This document shows positions 11,711 to 22,810 of a DNA stretch of 64,000 nucleotides, piece by piece. Source of the DNA: Dryococelus australis (Eukaryota; Arthropoda; Insecta; Phasmatodea; Phasmatidae); contig CM056994.1 in the NCBI GenBank assembly GCA_029891345.1, positions 136,282,457 through 136,346,456 of the forward strand, written 5' to 3'. A program made the position numbers and the translations under genes. The first letter of the stretch is position 1, and each line of letters begins with the position of its first letter. Below the pieces are notes generated by a model, which worked only from the letters and a program-made list of their open reading frames with translations, was not told the origin of the DNA and did not search any database.

Positions 11711-12586
11711 TCAGTGTGTTGAGTGTTTTTTATGTACCACAACCTCTTAAGCCAGGGCAATTGGTGGAAAACATGGAGCAGTGGGGAAACTAAGCAACAT
11801 TGGTGCATGAATATTACTACATGTGTTTAAAAAATATGTACAAAAATATTTTTTTTTTTTATGTCTGTAAGTTGGTTTCGATCCTAGGCACATTTTAAAA
11901 ACAAAGTTCTGTTTACACAAGAGGTACCAGACTCATCTGCTGATATACATTTCACAAATAGATGCATCCATAATCAAGCTTTAAGTTCTTGTTCTGGTCG
12001 ACTAAACTTCACTTCCCAACACTTTAAACAACTCTTTTTACAATCAAAATACTGTCTCAGAAATAGAGCAGAATGTGAACAAGTACTCAACTATTGCTTA
12101 CAAAGGTTGCATTCAAGATAAATCACTGGAGTTCTGATGCTAGGAATACCCACCACAATAACTACATCATGAAACAATCAGATCTACCACTACAGCACAA
12201 ATTTTTTACACCCCTAGTAAAAAGTGGCACAGTTTATAACATTAGTAGCAACTAATATCCTATTTTTTTCTGGTTTACCCTAAAAGTAAAAAACTTGAAA
12301 ATCACCATAAATATTATGCTAACGTCGCAACACGATCACCAATGCTAGTTTTTCTGGTACCCCTCTACAAAAACCCAGCAGGCCTGATACACAAACCCAG
12401 CACTGGCTCACCAACAGTCAGTGAAATTCTTATTTTTAACCATTTAAAATTATTATATCATGAATGAGAATCTATGTTTTCTCTCCTCCCTTAGTAACTA
12501 AACTGTAAATTTCTGCCATTAGGTGAAAATCAACATCATTTAAAAATTAAGAATTTAATGAAACTTATTACAGTATGTAAGTTTAC
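11711..12586. other. Intergenic or intronic, nothing recognised
   Basis: AT-rich, with a T-run near 11850. If the exon candidate at 12,587-12,767 is real, this stretch would be its downstream intron on the minus strand. No further exon is recognised. Confidence 0.4.
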
Positions 12587-12767
12587 CTGCTTTCTTTCCA
12601 AGAATCTGAACATGCTATCTTTATCCCCTGCTTGCCATTGCAGACCCTCTCGAGTGCATCCAGTGCTTTGAACTCAATGCCACATCCTGAATTGTGCTTC
12701 ACCCACAACACATTGTTGGGAAAAAACCATGTCTGGCATTTGTGGCAGCTCCAATATGCCGCTGTAC
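12587..12767 (-). CDS. Candidate host-gene internal exon, function unknown
   Basis: On the minus strand this 181-bp segment is open throughout in one frame. It is bounded by a good 3' splice site (TTTCACTAACAG) and a GTAAAC donor after AAGCAG. It is clearly less AT-rich than its surroundings. The predicted peptide of about 59 residues contains a Cys-x-x-Cys (SCHKCQTWFF) and a later Cys (SGCGIEFKAL), and ends near KIACSDSWKES, so it could be part of a small zinc-binding fold. It looks like real coding sequence rather than a transposon, but I do not recognise the family. Read with exon phase 2 at its start. The reverse frame is also open but has an implausible composition. Confidence 0.5.
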
Positions 12768-12792
12768 CTGTTAGTGAAACACAAAATACACA

Positions 12793-12798
<6 letters not shown>

Positions 12799-12825
<27 letters not shown>

Positions 12826-12826
12826 T
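12799..12826. repeat. (AT)n microsatellite
   Basis: An uninterrupted run of TA dinucleotides, about 14 units, lies just upstream (minus-strand sense) of the candidate exon. Confidence 0.95.
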
Positions 12827-12829
12827 TTA

Positions 12830-13527
12830 AATAAAGTCTAGGCCAGTGATTAAAAGTGGTCCAGACTTGTCAAAATTTGCCAACATTGTAAACTTAATTT
12901 CAAGCTAAATTTTTCCTTTCTAATGATTTTTGGTTAAGCATGGAATTAAAAAAGGAAAAAAGGAACCTCGAGTAAGAACATAAAGAAAAGATCACAATTT
13001 TTAAAATGTCTTTTCTGGTTTTATTTTACAAGGCAAGTATCGGAAAATGCAAATTTTCCACCTGGTGTGTACATTCAATGTGATCCAAATGAAAATGAAT
13101 TGGTATATAAGGAAATTTACCAGATGGAAGAAATTGTTTTTTTGGTACTGTACTGCCAATTTTAACTGCCTTTATAAAGGCATAGCATATCTGAATAATA
13201 CCATCTTCAGATAATCCATTTCAAGTAATAAGAAAAATAGTTTCTAGAATCTAATATTTTCAGGAATAAATACTCATGCAAACCAAGACTAAAGAAATAA
13301 AAACTACCATGCCACAAAATGTACCTGTAGGTACTGAGAAACTGTACAAGCCCCTCATGAAATATTTCTGAGTATATATACAGTAATTCTGAATGAAACG
13401 ATGAATTGTAACTTTAAGCTAAAGATAATGAGTGAATACAACTAGATGTATTTCTAGCAAATACAAGAGTCTCAGCCTTCATTTGCAATATTTTCTACTG
13501 TCCAGATATGATCACAAATTAACTTAC
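12830..13527. other. Possible intron between exon candidates
   Basis: AT-rich sequence without a firm feature. A plus-strand open stretch at about 13,060-13,160 reads plausibly as protein (PPGVYIQCDPNENELVY), but it has no clear splice context on both sides and I do not recognise it. Confidence 0.35.
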
Positions 13528-13721
13528 AAACACAATAAACATTTTTTTCCTTCAGGGTCTGCACAAGCATCTTTTGTTGTACACTGGGAGTGTAAAATGT
13601 GGCTCCGGGTAAAGCCTATGGTCCAGTCATTAAACTTTTCTTCAACGGCTGTCTTGACACGACCATCACCATTATTGACTGTGCCATCCATGGCTCCAGT
13701 TCACAAACAGATGCTACCTAG
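13528..13721 (-). CDS. Candidate first coding exon, function unknown (strand uncertain)
   Basis: On the minus strand a 3' splice site (TTTTACCTTGCAG) precedes a short leader and an ATG at 13,691 in a strong Kozak context (GAGCCATGGATGG). The frame is open for 54 codons to a GTAAGTTAAT donor at 13,527-13,518. The peptide begins MDGTVNNGDGRVKTAVEEK and I do not recognise it. Caution: the plus strand over 13,557-13,729 is also open and flanked by a good acceptor (TTTTTTCCTTCAG) and donor (CAAGGTAAAA), so the strand is not settled. The phase of this exon's best donor does not match the open frame of the exon at 12.6 kb. Either an exon lies between them or they are unrelated. Confidence 0.35.
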
Positions 13722-13939
13722 CTGCAAGGTAAAATTATCAGAAATTGTAAAACACTGTTGTGGCCGGCATATCTCTCAATAATTACAATCTTACATCAAA
13801 TACAAAACAAGCACACTCATTTGCAAAAAAAATTATCACTGAAGGTGCTATCATACGGATGTATAAGTGGGTAAAGGCACAGAACATGGTAGAATGTATA
13901 CAGAAGACACATCAACATATTGTTACCACACTGAGCATG

Positions 13940-15160
13940 GGACCAGCACTTGCATTATGCACTTAGTATGTTGTACAACACGTATCACAGAGACATAAGG
14001 TGATATGGTCGGTCATGGCATGGAGGCATACAGACGTTGGATGTTCTCCAGAAGAGGATCCTGCCACAGCTGGTGCAAATGATCCTCCAAATCCACTGTA
14101 GTTGTAGCTGGCCAAAGTTGCCATTCAATCTGGTCTCAAACATTTTCAAGAGGTCTGGGGCGCTGCTGACCAAGGAAGTATGTTTACATCATGGAGACAG
14201 GGTATAGATATCCGTGCAATGCGAGGCTGGGTATTATCCTACTGGAAATTGGGTTGTTAAGCTGAACCAGGAAGGGAAGCACACATGTTGCAGAATTTCC
14301 TGGATGTATCGCAACCAGTTGGGGGTGGAAAGATTTGGGCAGTTCTTAACATCAAGGTCTTGAGAGCCGATGAGGGTGAAGCGATGATTGGAGCAGTGCT
14401 GGAGTGAAGAGATGGGGGAAATGGGAGATCCCTGAGAAAACTTGGCAACTAGTGGCATCATCCGGCACAATTCCTACATGCAAAAATTCAGGTGGGACCC
14501 TTCTAGTAATAACCTTGTTCGCCTAGGTGGCAGGTGGGTAGTGTAACCGCTACACCAACATGGCCCTGCCACCAGCTGGGCGCGGGAATTTTAGAAAATG
14601 CCCCAGTGTGCCACTCTACAATTAAGCGTGGTTCACAGCACTGGCCAGGAAGTCTCCAGACTCAAATTTGACATTCACTTGTACCCAGAGAGAACTGTGA
14701 ATCGTCACTGCTGAACACAATTTGTCACCAATCCACAAGAAAAAGGTTACACATGCTCCCCAGTACTCCGGTCATAATGGTAGATGTCGTAAGGGACACT
14801 GCGATGACAGATTTCACTCTGCCAGCCGCCTGTATATGGTACTGGTGGACACAGACGTATCCTCAGCTACCAAGAAATGTCCCTAGATGGTGAGCAGCAA
14901 TTCTCATGGAGTGCTTACAGCTTGTTGCACCATAAAACGATCCCCTTGCTGGTGGTCTGTTGGGGTCGACCTAACCTTCTAGTTGTGTAGCCTCCTGTTT
15001 CTACTCCTGCATCCAACACTGACTCACAGTGTAGGCAGACCAGTTCAAGTGGTGAACATTGTGCAAAAATGCCCCATCTGCCTCTCAAGAGGCCAACGAT
15101 GCTGTTTCTCTCAAACTCATCCAGCTGAGCAAAAGCTTGTCGAATATGCCGTTGGAGCAT
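13940..15160 (-). pseudogene. Tc1-like transposase, split by SINE and frameshifts
   Basis: The minus strand reads MLQRHIRQAFAQLDEFERNS at 15,160, matching the start of the Tc1 helix-turn-helix (consensus R..LT.FERG.I.GL). It continues through a typical linker with LSTSTIYRRLAE and LRHLPL in other frames. After the SINE at 14,324-14,567, the DDE domain resumes with RYIQEILQH (family: RYI.EVLQ). It then has PRPLENV*DQIEWQLWP, the degraded 'DLNPIEHVWDQ' motif carrying the third catalytic residue, and ends in TTVDLEDHLHQLWQ and ENIQRLYASMP. Stops and frameshifts occur throughout, so no active enzyme is made. The similarity pattern is that of the DD34E Tc1 clade common in arthropods. Confidence 0.8.
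14324..14567 (-). repeat. tRNA-derived SINE, family 1, copy inside Tc1-like element
   Basis: In minus-strand sense it begins with a tRNA-like head (box A GTGTAGCGGTTA). The body contains TTTTGCATGTAGGAATTGTG, CTCCCATTTCCC, CACTGCTCCA and TCGGCTCTCAAGACC, and it ends GCCCAAATCT. The same blocks in the same order occur at 58.2 and 60.0 kb. It is flanked by an imperfect 13-bp target duplication, GCAACCAGTTGGG (14,311-14,323) and GCCACCAGCTGGG (14,568-14,580), 11 of 13 identical. It therefore inserted after the Tc1 element and disrupted its transposase. Confidence 0.85.
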
Positions 15161-15240
15161 ACTGTGTATTCATTGAACTTGGCTCTGTGGCGCACATTGC
15201 TTACACTGCCACTAAAGCCTTATTCAGTGTTATGCAGCTA

Positions 15241-15292
15241 TGAATAATGAAGGGACACGTATGCTTATGAATAATGAAGGGACACGTATGCT
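15241..15292. repeat. 27-bp tandem duplication
   Basis: The unit TGAATAATGAAGGGACACGT plus ATGCTTA occurs twice in a row with no mismatch over the overlap. It lies inside the 5' part of the Tc1-like element, upstream of its transposase. Confidence 0.95.
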
Positions 15293-15487
15293 CCCTAGTG
15301 TCACATCCGTGCAACCAAACCATATTAAACACAAATAGGACACCAACAGTGGCAGATAATGTATTGTTTCTGCATGCTTTCAGCTGTTGTGACATGACAA
15401 CTTGGGCTATGACAATACTGTGTGGTAACCTTCATTGTACTCGCCTGATTATTTCATGGTAATCACAATTTTTTGCAAATGAGTGTA

Positions 15488-16143
15488 TCTTCTTGTTCCT
15501 TTCACAATATTATATTATTTTGATGTTAAATATAATATTGTCTGCAAAAGAAATTATAAAAAAGACGATGTTAATATTATAGTATATACTGTTAAAACAT
15601 ATGCACTTGTAGAAAAGGATTTTTTAAATTTAGAAATGTGACGATTAATGTTTTTTTCGATTATTATTACTAAGAAGCTCGAATTTGATTATTCGATTCT
15701 GATTATCTTAGTTCCAAGAAAAATTGTAGAAATTCCAAAGTGCACAACAATAAAAACAAATGATAATGAAAACGAGCAAAACCTCTGCAGTTATAATGTA
15801 TTGAAATACTCAACATTTCTTGCTATTCCTTAAAAATTGAATGATTTTTGCATTTCCTAGCCAAGAATTCTTTTAAAACCATTAAGTCACAAACTATTAA
15901 TTACGTTACAATGACTGTTATGGGTCATTTCCTTTTTACATCATAATTAATGTCTTTTGAAACAAATTAAATTGGAATTATAAAATGTTTTAATACTTCC
16001 CAGTATGTACACTGAAAAGCATCCAAGTGCAATTTGTATTTATGTAGTCCTTTTCATGGAAGAAGTGTTTTGTACTGCGAAACGTTATTGAATACTTCAC
16101 AAAAATTGACTGCAAATGCTTTAATTACTGGGAATATGAATAC
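15488..16143. other. Intergenic, nothing recognised
   Basis: Very AT-rich. It contains TCGATTATT and CGATTCTGATTA motifs that recall hAT-type termini, but no matching inverted end or target duplication was found. Confidence 0.4.
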
Positions 16144-16845
16144 TGTATTTACCTGAAAGGAAGACGACCCCTTCCTAAAAAAATATTTTTGAGGGGAAAA
16201 TATTTAAACCTGAATTCAAGACTACACCTGTCAAGTGCTGAAAAATTTACTAAGGTTGAAGTATTTTTTCATTAATTTATGACAAACCCTTCATGAAGAA
16301 ATGCTATTACATGAATAATATGATGTTTTTGATTTACTTTTAGAGAAATGCTAATCACAATAAAATAAGTGTGCCTAACCTGGCTGTATGGTAGCAGCAT
16401 TTTCTTACACCGTAAAACTTTTGTGGGTGTTCTATACCTATTCGTGACTTGAGCCATTTTGCTTCCCAGCAAAGCGCTTCCTCTTTACTGCCAGGGCTTC
16501 CTCTTTATGGACTTTATGGCAGCTGGGCGACATCAGATAAGGGGACCATAGTCAAAGTTGACAGGTACAGTCTCAGCACTACAAATATACGTAAAACTAT
16601 GGACTTTATGGCAGCTGGGCGACATCAGATAAGGGGACCATAGTCAAAGTTGACAGGTACAGTCTCAGCACTACAAATATACGTAGAACTATAGGACACA
16701 GTGAATTTAAGCATGAAAAGCCTTTGTCAAAATCGCCTACGTTTTGAATTGAAGACGATTCCCGAACTGTAGATGACCCCTAATTTTTCATATTCCTTTT
16801 ATGTCAAAAAACCTTGTCTTCTTTTTCGGTAAAGGTAAATACCAT
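16144..16845. mobile_element. Possible TIR element (~0.7 kb) with internal 92-bp duplication
   Basis: The left end reads GTATTTACCTGAAAGGAAGA followed by CGACCCC. The inverted right end reads GGTATTTACC, a 4-base insert, CGAAAAAGAAGAC. A second internal GAAGACGA/GATGACCCC pair supports an inverted-end structure. I found no clear target duplication and no coding sequence. The class of transposon is not determined. Confidence 0.45.
16509..16692. repeat. Tandem duplication, 92-bp unit, 2 copies
   Basis: The block GGACTTTATGGCAGCTGGGC ... CAAATATACGTA is repeated at 16,509 and 16,601 with essentially no differences, so the duplication is recent relative to surrounding decay. Confidence 0.95.
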
Positions 16846-19040
16846 AGGTGATGTTCTTTTGCGTCCGAAACCACTGTTTCTAAATATCAACATTCACACT
16901 TAAAAAAAAAATAATATTAAAAAATTTGAAGTATTTACATTCGACATTGAATCAAATACGAATATTTAATAATCAAAAATTTTAATATTTGCACAGGCCT
17001 AGTTATTAAACTATAAACTTATATTTTGCAATAATAATTGAAATAACTGAAAATTAATCAATTCATACTTCCTCTCGATTATGTTGATTACAGCAAAAAT
17101 TAAGGTAATCGAGGAATCGAAAAATCTAATTTCCCACCCATATTAAAATTTTAAGAATTCAAAAGTGTTAACTGTGAAAGTGCTATATTAGCAAAATTTG
17201 TACTAATGGAATAACTTCCTATGCATGGCTCCCGAGTGCTATGGACAAGTTGTAACAGTAAAGGTCCATAACCGAAGTTGGTGCTTGCACAGTCATGCGT
17301 ATTTCATACAGCATAACAGTTATACTGCACAATGGAGGCTAACAAAGAAATGCTTGCTTATAAGATCCATCTTGCAATAATTGTAAGAACAGATACATCT
17401 GAATGGAGGCATGTAATGATGTTGCAAAATATGTAGTTTGTCTTGGAGAAATGTAAGTAAAATTAAAGAAATTGGGTAAGCTTTTTTATCATTTTAATGT
17501 GTGTCTGCAGTTACAAAAATATTTTATTTACACTTAGAATGCATTCAGAAAATAAACAAAATTAAATTGCATAATACCTGCAATATAGTACCATCTTAAA
17601 AATGTGAGAGCCAAGTGTAACTATGATGCTAAGTTATTACATTCTGCATTTCAAAAATTCATTGATGACTCCACCAGTGATTGATACACGGGTGTACACT
17701 GGTTGAGGCATTTTTCGAACATCAGGTTGATTTTTAGCAGTGTTTTTATCTGCTTTTAGACATATTAATATAGTACCATTAAACATTAATTTTTAAGTTT
17801 TTATCACCCATTTGTAAAACTCAACATCCAAATTATTTTGGTATATTTTGAAATGCTTGAACCTTACGAGTTGTGGGTGTGTTAGCTTCTATTTTTCAGA
17901 GAAAGCATTTAGAAATTCATCGGTTGCTATTTTGGTGCATATCCACCAGATCACCAAATTTTCAGGCCGGTTGAACTGGTGGATCAATCTATTCAACCGG
18001 ACTCAACTGAAAGAGTAATTTTTGAATGTTCGGTGTACATCGAGGGATCATGGGTGTATCCGAATAAGCGGATTGTATAAGTAAGAAGCTTTATTTTAAT
18101 TTAATTGGACTAAACTCTAATGTTGGGGTAATAGTTTTGCTCATTACTGGTTTCCTGCATAATATCGGCAATAATACTGTTATGAACTATATATGTTTGT
18201 ATCACTAGAAAGTATTTATTTCTATAACGTACAAATCATACTTTCTTGAATAAAATAAACAAAAACATTAACAAGTCTGGAAGGAAATAAATGATTTCAA
18301 CACAGTGAACACAGTATTTACCACAGTTTTCCAAATTCATAAACATATAGTCCATTTAAATATAACTGCCTTCTTTGTTTTTTCGCCAAAACTAGTACTT
18401 TTAAAATTAATACACTATTATAAAAGTAAGGCCCTAGGTAATTACATAATTTTAGGTATGTTATTCTAACAACCAAACTCATTGTATTAGACCATACTCA
18501 AAGTCCTATTGAGGGATTTTTGGTAACGTACATATCAATTTATATATATATAAATAAACAAAAAGTGTTCATTTGCTGTATTTAACCATGCCAAGGAATC
18601 ATACCACCAGTTATAAGTAGTTACAAAAGCCATCTGTCTTCCAATAAAAATCTGTATAAAAATTCACTGCCTCAGAGTATATCCTATCATTAATTCCATC
18701 AATTTTAACACTACATGGAATCTCAACAGCCATCAACTCCTGTATAACTTTTGACTCATTTAATAGGGATCTGTCTCTGCGATCTCAGATTTATCAATTA
18801 TTCTGAGTAAGTTCCATTACAAAAGGTTAATAAGAATTTTTTGGATAACAGATTCTATACGTTACTCAAGATTGATCAAATTGTTACAGCTTCCTTGCTT
18901 TATTAATTTTTAAACTGTAATAGCCATGCAGGTGTTTATATAAATGATACCAACATCAACAGTCAAGAAATAACTGCTTTTAAAGACGTAAAATGCAATG
19001 CTTCTACTTTCTGAAGGAAAGCAAGGCTTTTGAAATCACT
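16846..19040. other. Intergenic, nothing recognised
   Basis: AT-rich sequence with a short (TA)n at about 18,540-18,552. No exon, SINE head or transposon terminus is recognised. Confidence 0.5.
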
Positions 19041-19042
19041 TT

Positions 19043-19045
<3 letters not shown>

Positions 19046-19103
<58 letters not shown>

Positions 19104-19125
19104 TGTGTATATATATATATGTATA

Positions 19126-19164
<39 letters not shown>

Positions 19165-19197
19165 CTATCTATCTGTGTGTGTGTACGTGTGCATGTG
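19046..19197. repeat. Compound microsatellite (CT)n-(TA)n-(TG)n
   Basis: About 26 CT units (19,047-19,099) are followed by alternating TG and TA runs, and then CTAT/TG units. It lies immediately before block 2 of the ~275-bp satellite. Open frames across it are artefacts. Confidence 0.95.
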
Positions 19198-19234
19198 TCC
19201 CCCATTTTTTCTCTCTCCGTGTTTTGAATGTAAG

Positions 19235-20133
19235 GACTAAATTCCACCAAACTTGGTACACATATAGTACTAAATAAGGGCACCCAACATAGTTTTTGAT
19301 CATGCTGGGCACTTACTTTCAAAATGGTAGCCATTTTTTAAATTTTGGCAATGTCATATCTTGCTAACCATTCAACAGATTAAAACCAAATTGTGTATGG
19401 TGACAGCACAAGTTGTAAAAATTAAATTCATCCGTGAATATTGTTGGGCCGCCAATTTGTGAAATAGCATCACATGAAAAAAATAAAGCTTTTATGCTAT
19501 ATCTCTAAAACAAATTAAACAATTTTGGTCGAATTTGGCACGAATGTATTTTTATGATAGGCCAGGTAAATGTACATAATAGGACTTAATTAGACTATTA
19601 TTTTCAAAATGGCAACCAAACAAATATTTTAGATTTATATTATATAACTATAATACCTTTTGACCAATTCCAATCAAATTTTGTACGCTGAAAGTATCTA
19701 TTACAATCATCATATAAGTCACAAAACCACCACTTTTGTAAGCTAGAGCTAATTACATTTTGTGTACTATCTCTGGAAACAATAGACCAATTGCTGCCAA
19801 ATTTGGCAAAAATAATAATACTGTGGCAGTTATGTACAAATATGTCAGACATTTATTTTCAAAATGGCAGCTTTCTAGCTATTTTAGCATAGTATGCTAT
19901 ATTTTCAAAACCATGTAATCAATCCCAACTTAACTTCATATGCTGGGAGTATATATATAACAAACATCAATAGTGTGTACACATCCTCTTTTGTCCTCTA
20001 GTTTGTAAGATAGTGCCACACAAATAAATAAAGTTTTTGTAATATCTTGGGAAACAATTGACCCATTCCTACCAAATATGGTAAACAAGTAATGTTGCAG
20101 TACATGATAATGGATATATTTTAGGTATGTAAG
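19235..20133. repeat. Degenerate ~275-bp satellite, block 2, left part
   Basis: This is the same unit as at 8.3-9.2 kb. The TTTTCAAAATGG landmark recurs near 19,318, 19,600 and 19,858 (intervals about 260-280 bp). Each is followed by GCAGC-type and TATAT motifs and preceded by 'ACCAATTCC..CCAAATTTGGC' stretches. The array is interrupted at 20,134 by a hAT-type insertion and resumes after 21,358 within the same unit. Confidence 0.8.
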
Positions 20134-21350
20134 CAGAGGCGTCACGTTAGGGCAAGCAAGGCAAGCAGTGCTTGCCCAGACAGTTTCCTGACAATGTTAT
20201 ATTTAAAATAAATACTAAATTCAAACTTATATTTACTTTAAGGTAACTTTTCACTCATGCAGTACACATTCTACTTGGGAAACAATACTGTATAATATAT
20301 AAGAAAACAACTCGTTGGCTAGCAAAACCGAGATGTTTGGAAGCGCTGTAAGTAATACTTGCAGCAGGTACGTGGTCGCAGTGGTTTCCCGGCCGATGGA
20401 GGGGTGGCTGGGTAGGAAGACCACCCAGAGAGGGGCGGGGGCTTATGACTTGTTCAACATGTGTTAAAAGCTACGATGGTAGTGCTTTCTTCACAGAACT
20501 GAAGTGGACATAACAGAAGCTGGCACAGCCACAGGCAGTTGGCATGATGCAGTTTCCACAGTAACTAGATTGACGGGTGGACAAGTTCATGCACACAACA
20601 CAAATTGTATTATTGTTATTTAATTTAGTTTTGGTGCTGAGAATAATATACATATACGTGGGCGATGCATATCCTACATAAAAATGATAAAATTACTGTG
20701 TGAGACTGTGAACTGCATAGATAGAATGAGTGCAACAGAAACGTGTGGATGTAAGTGTGGTGTCTGTGGATTAAGAGTGAGGCATTTTTCCAGCAGTGCT
20801 TTTACTTTTGAGGAAAGATGTGACATCATAACAGATGGTAGGCCGACACCTGAACTTACGATTACGACAACACGCAAGAAAGGTAATATTGTACGTAATT
20901 TCCAAAAAAAGTTTTGCTGGCCATATTTATTGTTTTCAAAGGATGTTAACACGTGGACTGCAACTGGGTAGTGTGACAATCTGTGCAATGCTGTTAAAAA
21001 ATAAGAGCATTCTGAAGTTCACATAAATTAGTTTTGTCTCTTAAAGAATTTGGTTAAAATAGAGTTGTATTAAAAAATAATATTGATTTTGGGTGGACAA
21101 GGTTCTGGGTTTGTAATATTTTTCACTCAAGCAAATTTTATGTTAAAAAATATTTATATTTTTACAAGCGGTGTATTTTATATTTAGGTACGAAAAAATG
21201 TTTAAATGGCATAATTTTGCACCTTGAAATACAAATTTTCTCGGGGGAGGGCCCCGGGACCCCCTTTCCCCTATATTTGGGAGATCAACGCCACTACTGC
21301 CCCCTGCACACAGCAGCTTGCCCAGGAAATTATAGCACACATCGCCACTG
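20134..21350 (+). mobile_element. hAT element with ZMYM1-like transposase remnant, nested in satellite
   Basis: The left terminus CAGAGGCGTCAC and the inverted right terminus CAGTGGCGATGT are hAT-like TIRs. The flanking 8-mers are TATGTAAG (20,126-20,133) and TATGTCAG (21,351-21,358), 7 of 8 identical. The 1,217-bp insert interrupts the ~275-bp satellite. Near each end the GCTTGCCCAG motif occurs in direct or inverted copies. It encodes only a shortened transposase N-terminus, so it is a deletion derivative. Confidence 0.85.
20684..20971 (+). pseudogene. hAT transposase (ZMYM1/TTF-type), N-terminal part with internal deletion
   Basis: A 95-residue open frame contains FEERCDIITDGRPTPELTI, then RNFQKKFCWPYLLFSKD. 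In ZMYM1-like hAT transposases the first motif (I..GRP.P) is followed by a WL.C......LFC.PC.LF zinc-binding region. Here about 10 residues between 'RNFQ' and 'KKFCWP' seem missing, and one expected Cys is a Tyr. A stop (TAG, 20,969) ends the frame, and the family pattern (LCNAVK..E.S..H) continues just after it in another frame. The catalytic domain is absent. The protein would act in the nucleus as a transposase if whole. Confidence 0.6.
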
Positions 21351-21358
21351 TATGTCAG

Positions 21359-22808
21359 AAAACATTTTCAAAATGGTGGCTGTATAGCTATTTTAGTTTT
21401 TTATGTTATATAGTCGTAACCATGTAATTAATTCCAATAAAACTTTGTATCCTGGCTGCATATATTACAACCATCAAATGTGTCCACACAAAATCTCTTT
21501 TTTACAGCAATTTTGTAAAATAGCATCAAATTACATTTACGCAATATCTCCTAAAACAATCAATTTCTACCACTTTTGGCAAATGAGTAGCACTATGGAT
21601 AGCCATATAAACAAACTTTGAGAGGGTCAGATGAACATATCATAAAATGGCTGCCATATAAAAATTTTAGCTCAGAATTTTTTATCTACGAAACTACAAA
21701 ACAAATTTCAACTTATTTATACTGACAGTATCAATATTATATCAATCAAAATTGTCAATGAAAAGCCTAATTTCCCTGCCATTTTGTAAGATAGCCCCAC
21801 ATGAAATACTACAATTTTTATGTCGTATTTCTGGAAACAATCAACCAATTTCTTTCAAATTTGGCAAAGAAGTTATACTTTTATAGGGTATCTTAACTTA
21901 AGCGTTTTAAAAGTGTCTCCTATTTTCCCAATGGTGCCTATATCAAGATCTTAGCTAGGTGTGCTATATCTACGAAACTATGTAACAGATTTATACTAAC
22001 TTTGTATAACGTATCTATGAAAACCACAGAATCTGATTACGGAAACTTTGTCCATTTATGAATATCAGTCACGTAAACAATAGGGGTTTTATGTCATATC
22101 TATAGGACCAATCAACCAATTCATACAAAAGTTTTACGAAGTATTGCTACAGTAGGGTATGTAAATTAACATGTGTTATGTGTAGCAAGTATGTTTTAAT
22201 GGGATTTATGAAACAATTGGGATTAATTTGTTACATCTATTAAACATTTCAACAAAATTCTAACAAATTTTGTACGCAAACAGTGGTAATTAGAAGCATC
22301 ATTTATGCATACAGAGATCCGCATTTGCAGGATTTTTTTTTTGCAAAATAGTGTCAGGTGAGTAACAGGAATGTTTTGCCATATTTCCAGGACCATTGAA
22401 CTAATTTCCACCAAATTTTCCACAACTACAGAAGGCTATGTAAAGTTTCATGATTTATATAGTGCCAGACATTGATTTTCGAAATGGCAGCCATATAAAT
22501 ATTAAAATATGTTTGGCATCTCATTAAACAATTAACCAGATTCAATCAAACTTTTTATGCTGATAGTATCTTTTAAAAACATCTTATACAGAAACTGTTT
22601 TAAGGAAGTTTTTATAACATATCCCTATTTAAAGAAATTAAAGTTTTTATGCCATATCTTGGAGACCAATCAAGCAATTTCCACCAAATTTTTCACACAA
22701 GTGGTGTTATAGTAGGCCATGTAAACTTATGTGTTCTTAGTGGCTCACACACTTATTTTCAAAATGATGGCAGTGTAAATATTTCAGGTTAGTGAATCCT
22801 ATCATTAA
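21359..22808. repeat. Degenerate ~275-bp satellite, block 2, right part (about 5 units)
   Basis: The landmark A(A/T)AATGG followed by C(A/T)GCC occurs near 21,370, 21,648, 21,925, 22,197, 22,478 and 22,757, at intervals of 272-281 bp. Other landmarks (ACCAATTTC.ACCAAATTT, AGTATC, ATAGTGTCA) keep the same order. Units are heavily diverged. A SINE family 2 copy begins exactly at the right edge. Confidence 0.85.
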
Positions 22809-22810
22809 TT

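Larger units (their letters stand above)
13814..15485 (-). mobile_element. Tc1-like element, complete but degenerate
   Basis: The ends are inverted repeats: CACTCATTTGCAAAAAAAAT on the left and ATTTTTTGCAAATGAGTG on the right, the latter followed by TA (15486-15487). On the left the flank is CA, a mutated TA. The length of 1,672 bp minus a 244-bp SINE plus duplication leaves about 1.4 kb, which is normal for Tc1. The transposase is on the minus strand and is broken (see the next entries). A 27-bp tandem duplication lies at 15,241-15,292. Confidence 0.85.

Noticed and set aside
15600..17150. A larger hAT element with CGATTATT-type ends
   Set aside because: The inverted ends do not align convincingly and no 8-bp duplication was found.
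18963..19334. 123-residue minus-strand frame with Tyr-Ile-Tyr and Arg-Glu repeats
   Set aside because: Produced by the CT/TG/TA microsatellite and satellite flank.
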